Positions 1-9,230 of a stretch of 64,000 bases of DNA are shown in pieces (within the stretch, counting starts at the first letter, position 1; the number at the start of each line of letters is the position of its first letter). Both the position numbers and the translations under genes were made by a program. Under the pieces are notes generated by a model. The model saw only the letters and a program-made list of their open reading frames with translations, was not told the DNA's origin and made no database searches. Origin of the DNA: Pseudomonas sp. K2I15 (GTDB taxonomy: Bacteria > Pseudomonadota > Gammaproteobacteria > Pseudomonadales > Pseudomonadaceae); contig NZ_NIXO01000005.1 in assembly GCF_002204795.1 (NCBI RefSeq), positions 62,001 to 126,000 on the forward strand. The letters run 5' to 3'.

Positions 1-125
1 AATATTATTGGTATTGTTCTGGGCCCCTACGACGCTTATCGTGAGACGAGCCGATTTTTGGCGTGCGCCCCCTGCTGCGTCCAACTAATAAAAACCGCCC
101 CAATGCATAAGAAAAAGTTGATCCC

Positions 126-1034
126 ATGAATTTGAAGTTCCTTGAAACCTTCGTCTGGGTGGCCAAGCTCAAGAGCTTTCGGCTCACCGCCGAAAAACTC
201 TTCACCACCCAGGCGTCGATTTCCAGCCGCATTGCGGTGCTGGAGAGTGAACTGGGGGTGAAGCTGTTCCTGCGCGATTCCCGTGGCGTAAGCCTGACCC
301 CGGAAGGCGTGAAGGTGCTCGATTACGCCGAGCAGATGATGGCCACCATGCAGGGGCTGAAGCAGTCCCTGGAAACCACCAGCAGCAAGGTCGGGCGGAT
401 CCGCATCGGAGTGATGGACACGGTGATCCATACCTGGCTCAGCCCGCTGGTGACCGAATTGATGGAGCGTTTTGCGCGGGTGGAGATCGAACTGGTGGCC
501 GACACCTCGTTCAACCTCATCGATCAACTGCAAAAAGGCTTTCTTGACCTGATCCTGCAAACCGACCTGCTGCGCCAGGAAACCCTGCGCAGCCTGGAAC
601 TGGGCAGCCACCCCATGGGCTGGATCGTCGCCAGCGACTCGATCCACAACCGCGACTACGCCTCCCTCGCCGAACTGGCCCAGGAGCGCATCATCACCTA
701 CTCGAAAAACTCCTGCCCGCACCAGGACGTGCTCAGCCTGATGCAAGCCAACGGCGTGGCCGCGCCCAGGATGAACTGCGTGAATTCGGTGTCGGCGATT
801 ACCCGCTTGCTGCGCGACGGGTTCGGGATTGGCGCCTTGCCGCCGGTGCTGGTCAGGGAAGAGTTGGCGCGGGGCGAGATGACCCTGCTGGCCATGGAGC
901 AACGCCCGCCGAACTTGCAGGTGGTGGTGTCGTGGCGGGTCGGGGTGGAGTTGGTGGAGGAAGTTGTGGCGCTGTGCCAGACGGTAGTGGCGCAGTACGC
1001 ACAAAAAGTTGGCGAAGAATTTATGGTGCTGTAG
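126..1034 (+). CDS. LysR-family transcriptional regulator
   Basis: A 302-residue protein of normal LysR length. The N-terminal winged helix-turn-helix occupies about residues 3-62, with the typical pattern FLETFVWVAK, LTAEKLFTTQASISSRI and LESELGVKLF. The rest is the two-lobed effector-binding domain. The ATG at 126 follows a short A-rich leader and gives the family's usual N-terminus. The target is unknown: the gene it would normally face lies left of the window, so its effector cannot be guessed. Its TAG stop (1032-1034) lies inside the first bases of a REP element, so the coding end is defined by the repeat. Confidence 0.93.
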   Translation: MNLKFLETFVWVAKLKSFRLTAEKLFTTQASISSRIAVLESELGVKLFLRDSRGVSLTPEGVKVLDYAEQMMATMQGLKQSLETTSSKVGRIRIGVMDTVIHTWLSPLVTELMERFARVEIELVADTSFNLIDQLQKGFLDLILQTDLLRQETLRSLELGSHPMGWIVASDSIHNRDYASLAELAQERIITYSKNSCPHQDVLSLMQANGVAAPRMNCVNSVSAITRLLRDGFGIGALPPVLVREELARGEMTLLAMEQRPPNLQVVVSWRVGVELVEEVVALCQTVVAQYAQKVGEEFMVL

Positions 1035-1130
1035 GAGCAAGCTTGCTCGCGATGAACGTTAACGATAACGCGTGCATCCTGGATACACGCGGGGCCTGTG
1101 AGTGCTTCGCGAGCAAGCTCGCTCCTACAG
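1030..1130. repeat. REP/BIME palindrome 1
   Basis: A pair of inverted REP units (TGTAGGAGCAAGCTTGCTCG at the left, its near-complement at the right) around a spacer containing the core AACGATAACGCG. The same unit recurs at 9617, 10651, 26236, 33311 and 49744. It sits between two convergent genes and supplies the TAG stop codon of both. Confidence 0.9.
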
Positions 1131-1667
1131 CCCTTTCAAATCACGCTCTTCGATCGGCCGGCTCTGGCGCAGGCGCTTGCCGCCCAACACCACCCAGTCG
1201 ATCAGGCGGAACAGGCATTCGATGCCAAACGACAACAGCATCGCACCGCCCAAGCCCCAGCCCATGGCCTCTGGGGTCAGCAACAGCATGTAGCTGTAGC
1301 CGTTCCAGGTTTCCTGGCGAATCGCCGGGTCGGCGGCCACGGCCACTTGCAGCGCGCGGATGTACCACGGGCCTTGCATCGCCTGGAATTGTTTATCCAG
1401 CGCCACCTGACGGTCGAGCAAAGTGCCCAGGCTGTTGGCATCACTGCGAAACACCGGGTCGTCACTGGCGCGGTAATGGGCCACCAGCGCCTGCAAATCA
1501 CCGTTGAAGAACTGCTGCGCCGTGGCATCGAAGCCGCGCAAGCCAGTCTGGGCCTCAATCAAATGGGCTTCGACACGCTTGGCGTAGTCGCTGATAAACC
1601 CCGGCACCTGCACACCGACCAACAAGCCAACGGCAAACAACACCAGTCGCAAATAGCTGAGCAACAT
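1125..1667 (-). CDS. DUF2937 family membrane protein
   Basis: A 180-residue conserved hypothetical. One hydrophobic helix lies at the extreme N-terminus (LLSYLRLVLFAVGLLVGVQV) and one near the C-terminus (about residues 130-155), with a soluble, probably periplasmic, helical stretch between them. I recognise it as the DUF2937 family of proteobacterial inner-membrane proteins, for which I know no function. The ATG at 1667 is preceded by AAGGA at good spacing; in-frame codons upstream would add an implausible Arg-rich tail. The TAG stop comes from REP palindrome 1. It lies 11 bp downstream of the amidotransferase gene and may be co-transcribed with it. Confidence 0.8.
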   Translation of the reverse strand: MLLSYLRLVLFAVGLLVGVQVPGFISDYAKRVEAHLIEAQTGLRGFDATAQQFFNGDLQALVAHYRASDDPVFRSDANSLGTLLDRQVALDKQFQAMQGPWYIRALQVAVAADPAIRQETWNGYSYMLLLTPEAMGWGLGGAMLLSFGIECLFRLIDWVVLGGKRLRQSRPIEERDLKGL

Positions 1668-1678
1668 ATTCGACGTCC

Positions 1679-2455
1679 TTACTCGGTTGTACCTTGGGAT
1701 ACGCATTCGCCGCGTCGCCACAGGCTCCACTGGCCCGGTTCGTAGCGGGTCCAGGTCTCGTTTTCGGTCAGGGGTTCGGTGGCAATCACTGTCACCACGT
1801 CATTTGGCGTGGTTTCGGCTTGAAAATCGACGATCACGTCGACATCTTTCAAGCGCGCTGGGCCAAACGGCGCGCGCCGGGTGATCTGTGCCAGTTTGGT
1901 CGAGCAATAACAGAACAGCCAGTCGCCGTCACTCAGCAGGCAGTTGAACACACCTTTGCTGCGGTATTCGCTGCACGCGGCGATCAGGTCCGGCAGCATC
2001 TGTTCGATGTCTACCGGTTCCGGGAAGGCTTCACGTACACGGTTGAGCAAATCGCAGAATGCCGCTTCGCTGTCGGTATCACCGACCGGGCGGTAGAACG
2101 TGGCGCGGGGGTTGAAATCCGCCAACTGGCCGTTATGCGCGAAGCACCAGTTGCGGCCCCACAGTTCTCGGACGAACGGATGGGTATTGGACAGGCACAC
2201 CTTGCCGACGTTGGCCTGGCGGATATGGCCAATCACCACTTCACTCTTGATGGGATAACGCTGCACCAGCAGCGCGACTTCCGATTCGCTGCTGGCCGCC
2301 GGGTCCTGGAACAACCGCAGGCCGCGCCCCTCGTAGAAGGCGATACCCCAACCGTCGCGGTGGGGGCCGGTACGTCCGCCGCGCTGCATCAGCCCGGTAA
2401 AGCTGAATACGATATCGGTCGGTACGTTGGCACTCATGCCCAATAATTCACACAT
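1679..2455 (-). CDS. Class II glutamine amidotransferase (YafJ-like)
   Basis: 258 residues. The start at 2455 puts Cys at position 2 (MCELLGMS), which is needed because class II (Ntn) amidotransferases use the N-terminal Cys exposed after Met removal; a start nine codons upstream would bury it. Other family marks are [12 protein letters not shown], a GHIRQAN segment, and NTHPF followed by CFAHNGQL, which build the glutamine site. No second synthetase domain is present, as in E. coli YafJ, so the acceptor of the ammonia is unknown. The next gene upstream on this strand is a small membrane protein. Confidence 0.88.
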   Translation of the reverse strand: MCELLGMSANVPTDIVFSFTGLMQRGGRTGPHRDGWGIAFYEGRGLRLFQDPAASSESEVALLVQRYPIKSEVVIGHIRQANVGKVCLSNTHPFVRELWGRNWCFAHNGQLADFNPRATFYRPVGDTDSEAAFCDLLNRVREAFPEPVDIEQMLPDLIAACSEYRSKGVFNCLLSDGDWLFCYCSTKLAQITRRAPFGPARLKDVDVIVDFQAETTPNDVVTVIATEPLTENETWTRYEPGQWSLWRRGECVSQGTTE

Positions 2456-2484
2456 GCCAGCTTCTCGATACAGGGCGTACAACG

Positions 2485-2961
2485 TTAAAGGCGCGGTTCG
2501 ACCCGCATACCGCTGACAGGGGCAGGACGACCGTAACGCTCATCGGCGAAGGGTTCGTCCTCCTCCGGCTCGGCGGCAGCGGCTGCCGCAGCGGCGGCCT
2601 TCTGCTCGCGGCGGGCCTTGGCGGCACGCTCGATAGGCCAGCGGATCAGTGCAAACACCAGGTATACGCCGAACGCGATCATGGAATACATGAACAAATC
2701 GGAGATCGCCCGCCAGGCGTTGTTGCCGACCTTGAGCACCAGGTCCAGGGCGGTGATGGCCACGGCCGGGGCGAACTGGGTCTTCACCGGGTCGACAATG
2801 GTCGGGCTGAACAGCAGCACCGCCATCAACAACCGCAGCGGCTCGCGCAGCCAGCGCCACATCCAGCGGGTCATGGCAAACCACACCAACAGGCAACCCA
2901 GGGCTGCGAAGGCGTAGAGGCCCCAAGCGATCAGATAGTCGTTCTCGGTCATGGTGTCCAT
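2485..2961 (-). CDS. Conserved membrane protein with poly-Ala tail
   Basis: 158 residues (a second ATG three codons in, at 2952, is equally possible). Two to three hydrophobic helices span residues 10-115 with a Trp-rich turn ([14 protein letters not shown]). They are followed by a basic stretch ([10 protein letters not shown]), a run of nine or more alanines and an acidic tail. The topology suggests an inner-membrane protein with a cytoplasmic tail. I do not recognise a named family. It is encoded divergently from oligopeptidase B and probably in one unit with the amidotransferase 30 bp downstream. Confidence 0.7.
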   Translation of the reverse strand: MDTMTENDYLIAWGLYAFAALGCLLVWFAMTRWMWRWLREPLRLLMAVLLFSPTIVDPVKTQFAPAVAITALDLVLKVGNNAWRAISDLFMYSMIAFGVYLVFALIRWPIERAAKARREQKAAAAAAAAAEPEEDEPFADERYGRPAPVSGMRVEPRL

Positions 2962-3051
2962 GGCAAGGTAGGCAAACAGGCCGCTATGATAACGGCTTTT
3001 CAGTGCCGAGGCTGCAACGCCGTCGGCCAACCGCCAGACAGAGAGTGATCC

Positions 3052-5106
3052 ATGCCCCCATCGACCCACATCACTGCCGCCCCGATCGCCCGCAAGGCCC
3101 CAGGCACCGACCCGTACGCCTGGCTGCAAGAGCGCGACAGCGCCGAAGTGCTCGATTACCTCAAGGCGGAAAATGCCTGGCAAGAAACAGAATTGTCCGA
3201 CCAGCAGGCACTGCGCGAAACCCTGTTCGAGGAGATCAAGGGCCGCATCCTCGAAACCGACCTGTCCCTGCCCTCGCCTTGGGGCCCGTACCTGTATTAC
3301 ACCCGCACCACCGCTGGCGATGAATACGCCCGCCACTATCGCTGCCCGCGCCCGGCGGATGACAGCCAGCAGGTCGACGAAAACGCTGAAGAGCTGCTGC
3401 TGGACCCGAATGCACTGGCCAATGGCGGCTTTTTCTCCCTCGGCGCCTTCAGCATCAGCCCCGACCACCAGCGCCTGGCCTACAGCCTGGACACCAGCGG
3501 CGAAGAGATTTACACCCTTTACGTGAAGGAATTGGCCACCGGCAAGGTCAGCGAACTGGAGTTCGAAGACTGCGACGGCAGCATGACCTGGGCCAACGAC
3601 AGCCTGACCCTGTTCTTCAGCGAGCTGGACGACACCCACCGCCCGCACAAGCTGTACCGTTATCGCCTGGATGGCACGGCCGCCGAAGAGGTATTCCACG
3701 AGCCCGATGGCCGTTTCTTCCTGCACTGCTACCGCTCAAGCTCCGAGCGCCAGTTGCTGCTGGCCCTGGGCAGCAAGACCACCAGCGAGATCTGGGCCCT
3801 GGACGCCGAGCAGCCGCAGCAGGCCTTTACCTGCATGGCGCCACGGGTCGAAGGCCATGAATATGACGTCGACCACGGCAAGCTGGACGACCAGTGGGCC
3901 TGGTTTATCCGCAGCAACCGCGACGGCATCAACTTCGCCCTGTTCCAGGCCGCCGACACCGGCAGCGTGCCGACCCAGGACGACTGGCAGAACCTGATCC
4001 CCCACAACGACGCGGTAATGCTCGATGGCGTGAGCCTCAATGCCCAGGCCATGACCCTGAGTTTGCGGATCGGCGGCCTGCCGATCATCGAAGTGCACCC
4101 ACAAGGCCAAGCCGCTTATCGGGTGGAATTACCCGACGCGGCCTACAGCCTCTACGTGCAAAACAGCCTGGAATTTGTCAGCGACAAGATCCGCCTGCGC
4201 TATGAAGCGCTGAACCGCCCGGCCCAGGTCCGTCAGTTGGAACTGGCCAGCGGCGCGCAACACGTGCTCAAGGAAACCCCGGTGCTGGGCGTATTCAACG
4301 CCGACGACTACGTCAGCCAGCGGTTATGGGCGACCTCGGCCGATGGCACTCAGGTGCCGATCAGCCTTGTAGTCCGGCGCGACCAGTTGGGCAAACCTGT
4401 GCCTCTGTACCTGTACGGCTACGGCGCCTATGGCCAAAGCCTCGACCCGTGGTTCTCCCACGCGCGCCTGAGTTTGCTGGACCGTGGCGTGGCCTTTGCC
4501 ATTGCGCACGTACGCGGCGGCGGCGAACTGGGCGAAGCCTGGTACCGCGCCGGCAAGCAAGAGCACAAGCAAAACACCTTCAGCGACTTTATCGCCTGCG
4601 CCGAACACCTGATCGCCCAGGGCCTGACCACCTCTAAACAACTGGCCATCAGCGGCGGCAGCGCCGGCGGCCTGTTGATCGGCGCGGTGCTCAATCAACG
4701 CCCGGAGCTGTTCCAGGCGGCGATTGCCGAAGTGCCGTTCGTCGATGTGCTCAACACCATGCTCGACCCGGAGTTGCCGCTGACCATCACCGAGTACGAC
4801 GAATGGGGCAACCCTGAGGAGCCCGAGGTGTATGAGCGGATCAAGGCCTACGCGCCGTACGAAAACGTCAGCGCCCAGGCCTACCCGGCCACGCTGGTGA
4901 TCGCCGGCTACAACGACAGCCGCGTGCAATATTGGGAAGCGGCCAAGTGGGTGGCCAAGCTGCGTGACACCAAGACGGACGACAACCTGCTGCTGCTCAA
5001 GACCGAACTGGGCGCGGGCCACGGCGGCATGAGTGGTCGTTACCAGGGATTACGTGACGTAGCACTCGAATATGGATTTGTTTTCAAGGCACTGGGGCTG
5101 ATTTAA
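3052..5106 (+). CDS. ptrB: Oligopeptidase B (S9A prolyl-oligopeptidase family)
   Basis: 684 residues, the usual length. An N-terminal seven-bladed propeller (about 70-400) caps a C-terminal alpha/beta hydrolase. The nucleophile is Ser537 in SGGSAGGLLIG, the acid is Asp622 in YNDSRV and the base is His657 in AGHGGMSGR, in the right order and spacing. The conserved YGAYG and VRGGGELG segments of S9A are present. The family cleaves short peptides after basic residues in the cytoplasm or periplasm. No signal peptide is seen. The gene is single, divergent from the membrane protein at 2485-2961. Confidence 0.95.
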   Translation: MPPSTHITAAPIARKAPGTDPYAWLQERDSAEVLDYLKAENAWQETELSDQQALRETLFEEIKGRILETDLSLPSPWGPYLYYTRTTAGDEYARHYRCPRPADDSQQVDENAEELLLDPNALANGGFFSLGAFSISPDHQRLAYSLDTSGEEIYTLYVKELATGKVSELEFEDCDGSMTWANDSLTLFFSELDDTHRPHKLYRYRLDGTAAEEVFHEPDGRFFLHCYRSSSERQLLLALGSKTTSEIWALDAEQPQQAFTCMAPRVEGHEYDVDHGKLDDQWAWFIRSNRDGINFALFQAADTGSVPTQDDWQNLIPHNDAVMLDGVSLNAQAMTLSLRIGGLPIIEVHPQGQAAYRVELPDAAYSLYVQNSLEFVSDKIRLRYEALNRPAQVRQLELASGAQHVLKETPVLGVFNADDYVSQRLWATSADGTQVPISLVVRRDQLGKPVPLYLYGYGAYGQSLDPWFSHARLSLLDRGVAFAIAHVRGGGELGEAWYRAGKQEHKQNTFSDFIACAEHLIAQGLTTSKQLAISGGSAGGLLIGAVLNQRPELFQAAIAEVPFVDVLNTMLDPELPLTITEYDEWGNPEEPEVYERIKAYAPYENVSAQAYPATLVIAGYNDSRVQYWEAAKWVAKLRDTKTDDNLLLLKTELGAGHGGMSGRYQGLRDVALEYGFVFKALGLI

Positions 5107-5190
5107 GGAACTCCGCCTGGCGGGCGGGTCTGAACACCTGACCGCCGGGCGCGCGCCCTGCACGATTTATGGACAAAGACTGTAAGCCTC

Positions 5191-5664
5191 ATGCCAGAAC
5201 CGACCTTACTCAATAACGAAATACGCGACATGCTGATGGATTGCGGCCTGTTCGACCCGTTGCTGCCGGAAGACTTCCATGTGGCGGCGGGCTATTTCAA
5301 CATCAGCAGTATCGCCCGTGACGAGGTGATTTTCCTCGAGGGCGACGCCGGCACGTTCATGTGCATCATCCACTCAGGCCAGGTGGCGGTGCAGAAAACC
5401 AACCATGAAGGCCAGCGGCTGACCATCGCCACCTTGCGCAGTGGGCGTGCCTTTGGCGAGATGGCCGTGCTGGATGGCGAGCGCCGTTCCGCCAGCTGTG
5501 TGGCGGCCAGTGATTGCGTGCTGTTGAACCTGGGTAAGGATTCCCTGGAAAAAATGCTCAACGATGCGCCGAAAATCGCTGCCAAGATCATCCGTGCAAT
5601 CGCTATCGCCCTGTCCAGGCGCCTGCGCATGGCGGACGGGCAATTGCTGTCCCAGCAGTTTTAA
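5191..5664 (+). CDS. Cyclic nucleotide-binding domain protein
   Basis: 157 residues forming a single cNMP-binding beta-roll (about residues 20-135) with the phosphate-binding cassette pattern GRAFGEMAVLDGERRSASC. There is no helix-turn-helix after it, so this is not a Crp/Fnr activator; the chain ends in a short helix rich in Arg. It is therefore a stand-alone sensor module, perhaps acting on a partner protein. Its stop overlaps the 3' end of the convergent small gene by 4 bp. Confidence 0.85.
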   Translation: MPEPTLLNNEIRDMLMDCGLFDPLLPEDFHVAAGYFNISSIARDEVIFLEGDAGTFMCIIHSGQVAVQKTNHEGQRLTIATLRSGRAFGEMAVLDGERRSASCVAASDCVLLNLGKDSLEKMLNDAPKIAAKIIRAIAIALSRRLRMADGQLLSQQF

Positions 5665-5948
5665 CCGCCTGGGGTCTTGGGCTTGATGTCGTTCTGCTGC
5701 AAACCCGGGATCGTCTGGTCCTTCGGCGGCGTAGGCAACACGATAGGCGCCAACAATGGCTCACCGCTGCCGGCAGCCTTTGGCGTCGCCGGTGGAGTGA
5801 CTTGCGGGTAAGGTGTGGGCGTTGCAGTGCCCGGCGAACCCGCAGTGGGCGCGGGGGTGATCGGCACGGTTTGCGACTCCTGAGCCTGGGCCACACCGCT
5901 AAGGGTGAGCGCGCTCCACACAATGACCGTTAGAATGCTGCACTTCAT
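5661..5948 (-). CDS. Small exported Pro/Thr-rich protein
   Basis: 95 residues from the ATG at 5948, which has GGAG six bases upstream (an ATG four codons earlier is also possible). A signal peptide of about 20 residues ends at VAQA. The mature part is disordered and low-complexity, dominated by Pro, Thr, Gly and Ala, with a C-terminal KTPGG. No domain is recognised; similar tiny secreted Pro-rich proteins are common in Pseudomonas. It converges on the cNMP-binding gene with a 4-bp overlap. Confidence 0.65.
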   Translation of the reverse strand: MKCSILTVIVWSALTLSGVAQAQESQTVPITPAPTAGSPGTATPTPYPQVTPPATPKAAGSGEPLLAPIVLPTPPKDQTIPGLQQNDIKPKTPGG

Positions 5949-6026
5949 CGATGGCTCCATGGCCTGACCTTAATGTCGTAAGGCTACTCCCAACCGCGCA
6001 AGAATGCCCTTCCCAATGAGATTTCC

Positions 6027-6713
6027 ATGAAACGTTTCGTTCTGCTGGACACCACTCCGATCCCCGATAACGGCGGTGCCTTGTGCCTGTTCGAATACGG
6101 TGAAGATTTCGTCATCAAGATTCAGGGTGGTGACGGTGGCCAGTTGATGAACACGCGCATGCACGGCTCCGAGGATGCCCTGGCGGAAATTCCGTGCCGC
6201 AAAGTTGCCGGTCGGCCCGGTTCCAGGGTGTTGATTGGCGGCCTGGGCATGGGCTTTACCCTGGCGGCAGCGCTTAAAGCTTTGGGCAAGACCGCCGAAG
6301 TGGTGGTCGCCGAGCTGGTGCCCGGCGTGGTGGAGTGGAACCGTGGGCCGCTGGGCGAAAAGTCCGGCCGCCCGCTGCTGGACCCGCGCACCGTGATCCG
6401 CATGGAAGACGTGGCCAAGGTGCTGCAGGCCGAGCCCCAGGGGTTTGACGCGATCATGCTGGACGTCGACAACGGCCCCGAAGGCCTGACGCAAAAAGCC
6501 AACAGCTGGCTGTATTCCGCCGGCGGCCTCAGCGCCTGCGCCAAGGCCCTGCGGCCCAAGGGCGTGCTGGCGGTGTGGTCGGCCAGCGCCGACAAGCAGT
6601 TCAGCGACAAACTGCGCAAGGCCGGCTTCAAGGCCGAGGAAGTGCAGGTGTTTGCCCATGGCAACAAAGGCACACGCCACACCATCTGGATTGCCGAGAA
6701 GCTCAAGGGCTGA
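6027..6713 (+). CDS. Spermidine synthase-like class I methyltransferase fold protein
   Basis: 228 residues with a Rossmann fold: the glycine motif VLIGGLGMGFT (about residues 69-79), the acidic beta2 end VVVAELVPGVVEWNR, and FDAIMLDVDNGPEG. These match the spermidine/spermine synthase (SpeE) superfamily. It is shorter than SpeE, lacks its N-terminal beta domain in full, and the catalytic Asp-Tyr arrangement of true aminopropyltransferases is not obvious. An unknown acceptor or a non-polyamine role is therefore likely. It stands alone between convergent and divergent neighbours. Confidence 0.8.
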   Translation: MKRFVLLDTTPIPDNGGALCLFEYGEDFVIKIQGGDGGQLMNTRMHGSEDALAEIPCRKVAGRPGSRVLIGGLGMGFTLAAALKALGKTAEVVVAELVPGVVEWNRGPLGEKSGRPLLDPRTVIRMEDVAKVLQAEPQGFDAIMLDVDNGPEGLTQKANSWLYSAGGLSACAKALRPKGVLAVWSASADKQFSDKLRKAGFKAEEVQVFAHGNKGTRHTIWIAEKLKG

Positions 6714-6763
6714 AACAGTCGCCTGACAGAGGCGCCACAAAGCCACCTCTGTCCAAGCGTCAA

Positions 6764-7669
6764 CTACTTGCTTCTACTGTCGATAACGTAGGGCACTTTC
6801 TTTTCGAACGTAGTGTTCAGCTCCTTGCGATTAAGCGTGGTGAAACCGCCAAGTTGCCGGGCGCTGAAACCGCTGTCGCCCACCGGCGCGTCGGGCGCCA
6901 GGCTGACCATGCGCTTGGCGACCGCTTCGATCGCATCCTGATACCCGCCCTGCTTGCTCAGGTCGAACGCGCTCAGGTCAATCAACGGCCGCAGCCAGTT
7001 GCCCCAATAAAACTCCAGGAACTCCGGCGCGACGGCGCCCGAATTCGGCTTGCCGTAGGACGCCTTGCGGGCAAAGTACACCAGGCTGCGAAAGGTATCG
7101 TCACTCAGGCTCTTGAAGCCCAGGTGCGCGGGAAGTTGCGCAGGTGTGATGGCTTGGCCGCGGTTGTCCTTGAGCCAGACCTTGTGGCCTTGCTCCATGC
7201 GCTTCCAGAACGCAGCCATGTCCGGGCTATCACTGAAGTCGTCTGTTACCCGCACCCACATCTTCAACTGCGGCCCCGCGCCCGGCTGTTCCCACAAGGT
7301 GCTGAAACTGTGGTGGCCGTCGGTGAGGTACAACTGGCCTGCGGGACCGACCACCACGGTTTTCATGTCCGCTGGATGAGTGCCCACCGGTTCCTTGCAG
7401 GTGAAACTGTCGGGCTTATGCAGGTTGGCGCCCTTGGGCACCTTGTCGGCTCCGCCCTGGCCGTTGGTTTCACAGTACTCGTCGAACACCTTCTTGGGTG
7501 ATTCGGCGAACACCCCCAGCTTGTAATGGATCTGATCAAAACCGATGACCGCCTGGGTCGGATGGAGTTGCTCCAACGCCACATCAACCACCTGCCCCGG
7601 CTTGGGCGTAGAGAACGCCTGGGCTTGAACGGTGAACGCACACAACAGAAAGGTTAATAACCAACGCAT
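6764..7669 (-). CDS. Exported ParB-like protein (ParBc_2 type)
   Basis: 301 residues from the ATG at 7669, which has AAGGA nine bases upstream; an in-frame TTG three codons earlier lacks that. A clear signal peptide (WLLTFLLCAFTVQAQA) targets it to the periplasm. The mature chain carries the ParB/Srx-like pattern: LEQLHPTQAVIGFDQI near the start and LYLTDGHHSFSTL in the middle, as in the putative ParB-like nuclease family. The location argues against a role in chromosome partitioning. Substrate and activity are unknown. It is followed upstream by a porin gene on the same strand. Confidence 0.8.
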   Translation of the reverse strand: MRWLLTFLLCAFTVQAQAFSTPKPGQVVDVALEQLHPTQAVIGFDQIHYKLGVFAESPKKVFDEYCETNGQGGADKVPKGANLHKPDSFTCKEPVGTHPADMKTVVVGPAGQLYLTDGHHSFSTLWEQPGAGPQLKMWVRVTDDFSDSPDMAAFWKRMEQGHKVWLKDNRGQAITPAQLPAHLGFKSLSDDTFRSLVYFARKASYGKPNSGAVAPEFLEFYWGNWLRPLIDLSAFDLSKQGGYQDAIEAVAKRMVSLAPDAPVGDSGFSARQLGGFTTLNRKELNTTFEKKVPYVIDSRSK

Positions 7670-7702
7670 GAGTTTCAATCCTTAACCAATGGAGACAATC
7701 CT

Positions 7703-8947
7703 TCAAAACACGTACTGCGCGCGCAGCGCCAGCGCATCACCATCCTGATCGCCGACGGCGTTGCTGAAGCCGTTCGACGTGGCCTTCACGTAGTTGGCCG
7801 AGATCTTCACCGCGTCGTTGGCGTACCAGTTCACCCCCAGGGTGTGCACCTTGGCGGCGTTATCCAGCAAATCGTGTTCCTGGACGTTGAGGTGGTCATA
7901 ACGATAGAAGACTTCCCAGGCACCGAGCTGTTTATCCTGTGGTTTGATCCGGTCGAATTTGCCACCGTCGAGCTTATAGCCCCGCGCCTCGCCCGTCAGG
8001 GTGTACGCCAACTGGCCGTAGTAGCCGGAGGCATCACGATCCTGGTGGCTGACGCCAGACTTGGCCACCAACTGCCGCCGCAGATACTCGCCTTGCAGGG
8101 AGAATGGTCCGGCGGCGTAGGCAAATTCCAGGCTGGCCGCAGAATCGCCATCAAAGGCGCCGTTAGTCTTGGGCGCCAGCTCCGGGCGGTTGCCGTTGTG
8201 GGCCGTCTCCGACACGCCCCGAACACCCAGGCGAGTGCGAATTCTTCCGTCGAAACTCTCAGCGTCGTTGTAGGCGTAGCTCACGCCAAAATGCAGGACA
8301 TGCCCCGGCCGCGCCAGAGGCGCAAACACCAGACGCAGGTTGTAGTTGTTGGCGCCCTTGCCATCGGCGTCCTTGTTGGACGCCGGACGCAGGACGCTCG
8401 CCGAGCCGTAGAACATGCCCGTCACTCCCGACACCTGGGCGCCCAAACCTTCGTCTCGATCACTGACCCAAGGCGCGAGGTCGTTGAGCACACTGCGCTC
8501 GATAGCGGTGGTCCACTTGGAACTGGTAGCGCCCTCAAGGCTGAAGTCCGGGTCGAAACGCCCCACCTTGAACGTCACCGGGTCCAGCCCCAGGTAGCTG
8601 ATGGAAGCTTCCTTGATCGGCGTATCGGTGCTGCTAAACTCCAGGGCAAAGTTGTAGCCCCAGACGCCATAGGCCTTGCCGGACATTTCCAGGCGGCTGC
8701 GGCGAAAATAGGCAGCGTCGGCACGGTTGCCGTTTTCGGTGTACAGCCCGTCGAAGGTATCGAAGTCTGCCTGCAAGCGGCCGCCAATCTGGAAAGCGAA
8801 CTGATCATCCGTGGTCGCCACCTCCAAGCCGCCCTTGGTCTTGATCACCAGGTCGGCGCCGTCGGTAGTGACGGTTCCGGCAAACACCTGGACGGCACCG
8901 AGCAGCGCAGCGGCGCCCAGCGTGAGACGTGTAGGAAATATCGACAT
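7703..8947 (-). CDS. OprP/OprO-family outer-membrane porin
   Basis: 414 residues from the ATG at 8947, which has a strong GGGAGG ribosome site. A signal peptide ends near VFAGT. The mature protein is a beta-barrel with alternating hydrophobic strands, FQIGGRLQADFDTF at the start, YFRRSRLEMSGKAYG soon after, and the terminal aromatic ALRAQYVF typical of outer-membrane proteins. This is the phosphate-selective porin O/P family. I cannot tell phosphate, pyrophosphate or another anion from sequence. The upstream region holds only one possible Pho half-site. Confidence 0.88.
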   Translation of the reverse strand: MSIFPTRLTLGAAALLGAVQVFAGTVTTDGADLVIKTKGGLEVATTDDQFAFQIGGRLQADFDTFDGLYTENGNRADAAYFRRSRLEMSGKAYGVWGYNFALEFSSTDTPIKEASISYLGLDPVTFKVGRFDPDFSLEGATSSKWTTAIERSVLNDLAPWVSDRDEGLGAQVSGVTGMFYGSASVLRPASNKDADGKGANNYNLRLVFAPLARPGHVLHFGVSYAYNDAESFDGRIRTRLGVRGVSETAHNGNRPELAPKTNGAFDGDSAASLEFAYAAGPFSLQGEYLRRQLVAKSGVSHQDRDASGYYGQLAYTLTGEARGYKLDGGKFDRIKPQDKQLGAWEVFYRYDHLNVQEHDLLDNAAKVHTLGVNWYANDAVKISANYVKATSNGFSNAVGDQDGDALALRAQYVF

Positions 8948-9230
8948 TTCAACCTCCCTTTGATCAGGCTCCGACTGCATGGTCGGGCCCGTTAGATGTG
9001 AGGGGCGGCAGCTTGGCGATGGAAAATTTCAGGGAAGTTGCAACCCTCCGCACATTTGATGACAGGGCAATCGACACCGATTTGGCCGCGTGTTTTCAGG
9101 GCTGTTTCAAACATTCAATTACAAATAACCAGGTCCTACAGCCGGTCCTACAACCGAAAAAGCCAAGGGCTAATTAGCGCGCAAGCAGCTAGAATCAACG
9201 CTATCCGTGATCCACTAAAAGACAGGAGCC

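Noticed and set aside
932..1507. Open frame crossing REP palindrome 1
   Set aside because: It joins the reverse of two genes through the repeat. Arg/Pro-rich nonsense with no homology known to me.
9059..9065. ATGACAG as part of a Pho box for the porin gene
   Set aside because: Only one half-site is seen; the second half at 11-bp phase does not match, so phosphate control cannot be claimed.
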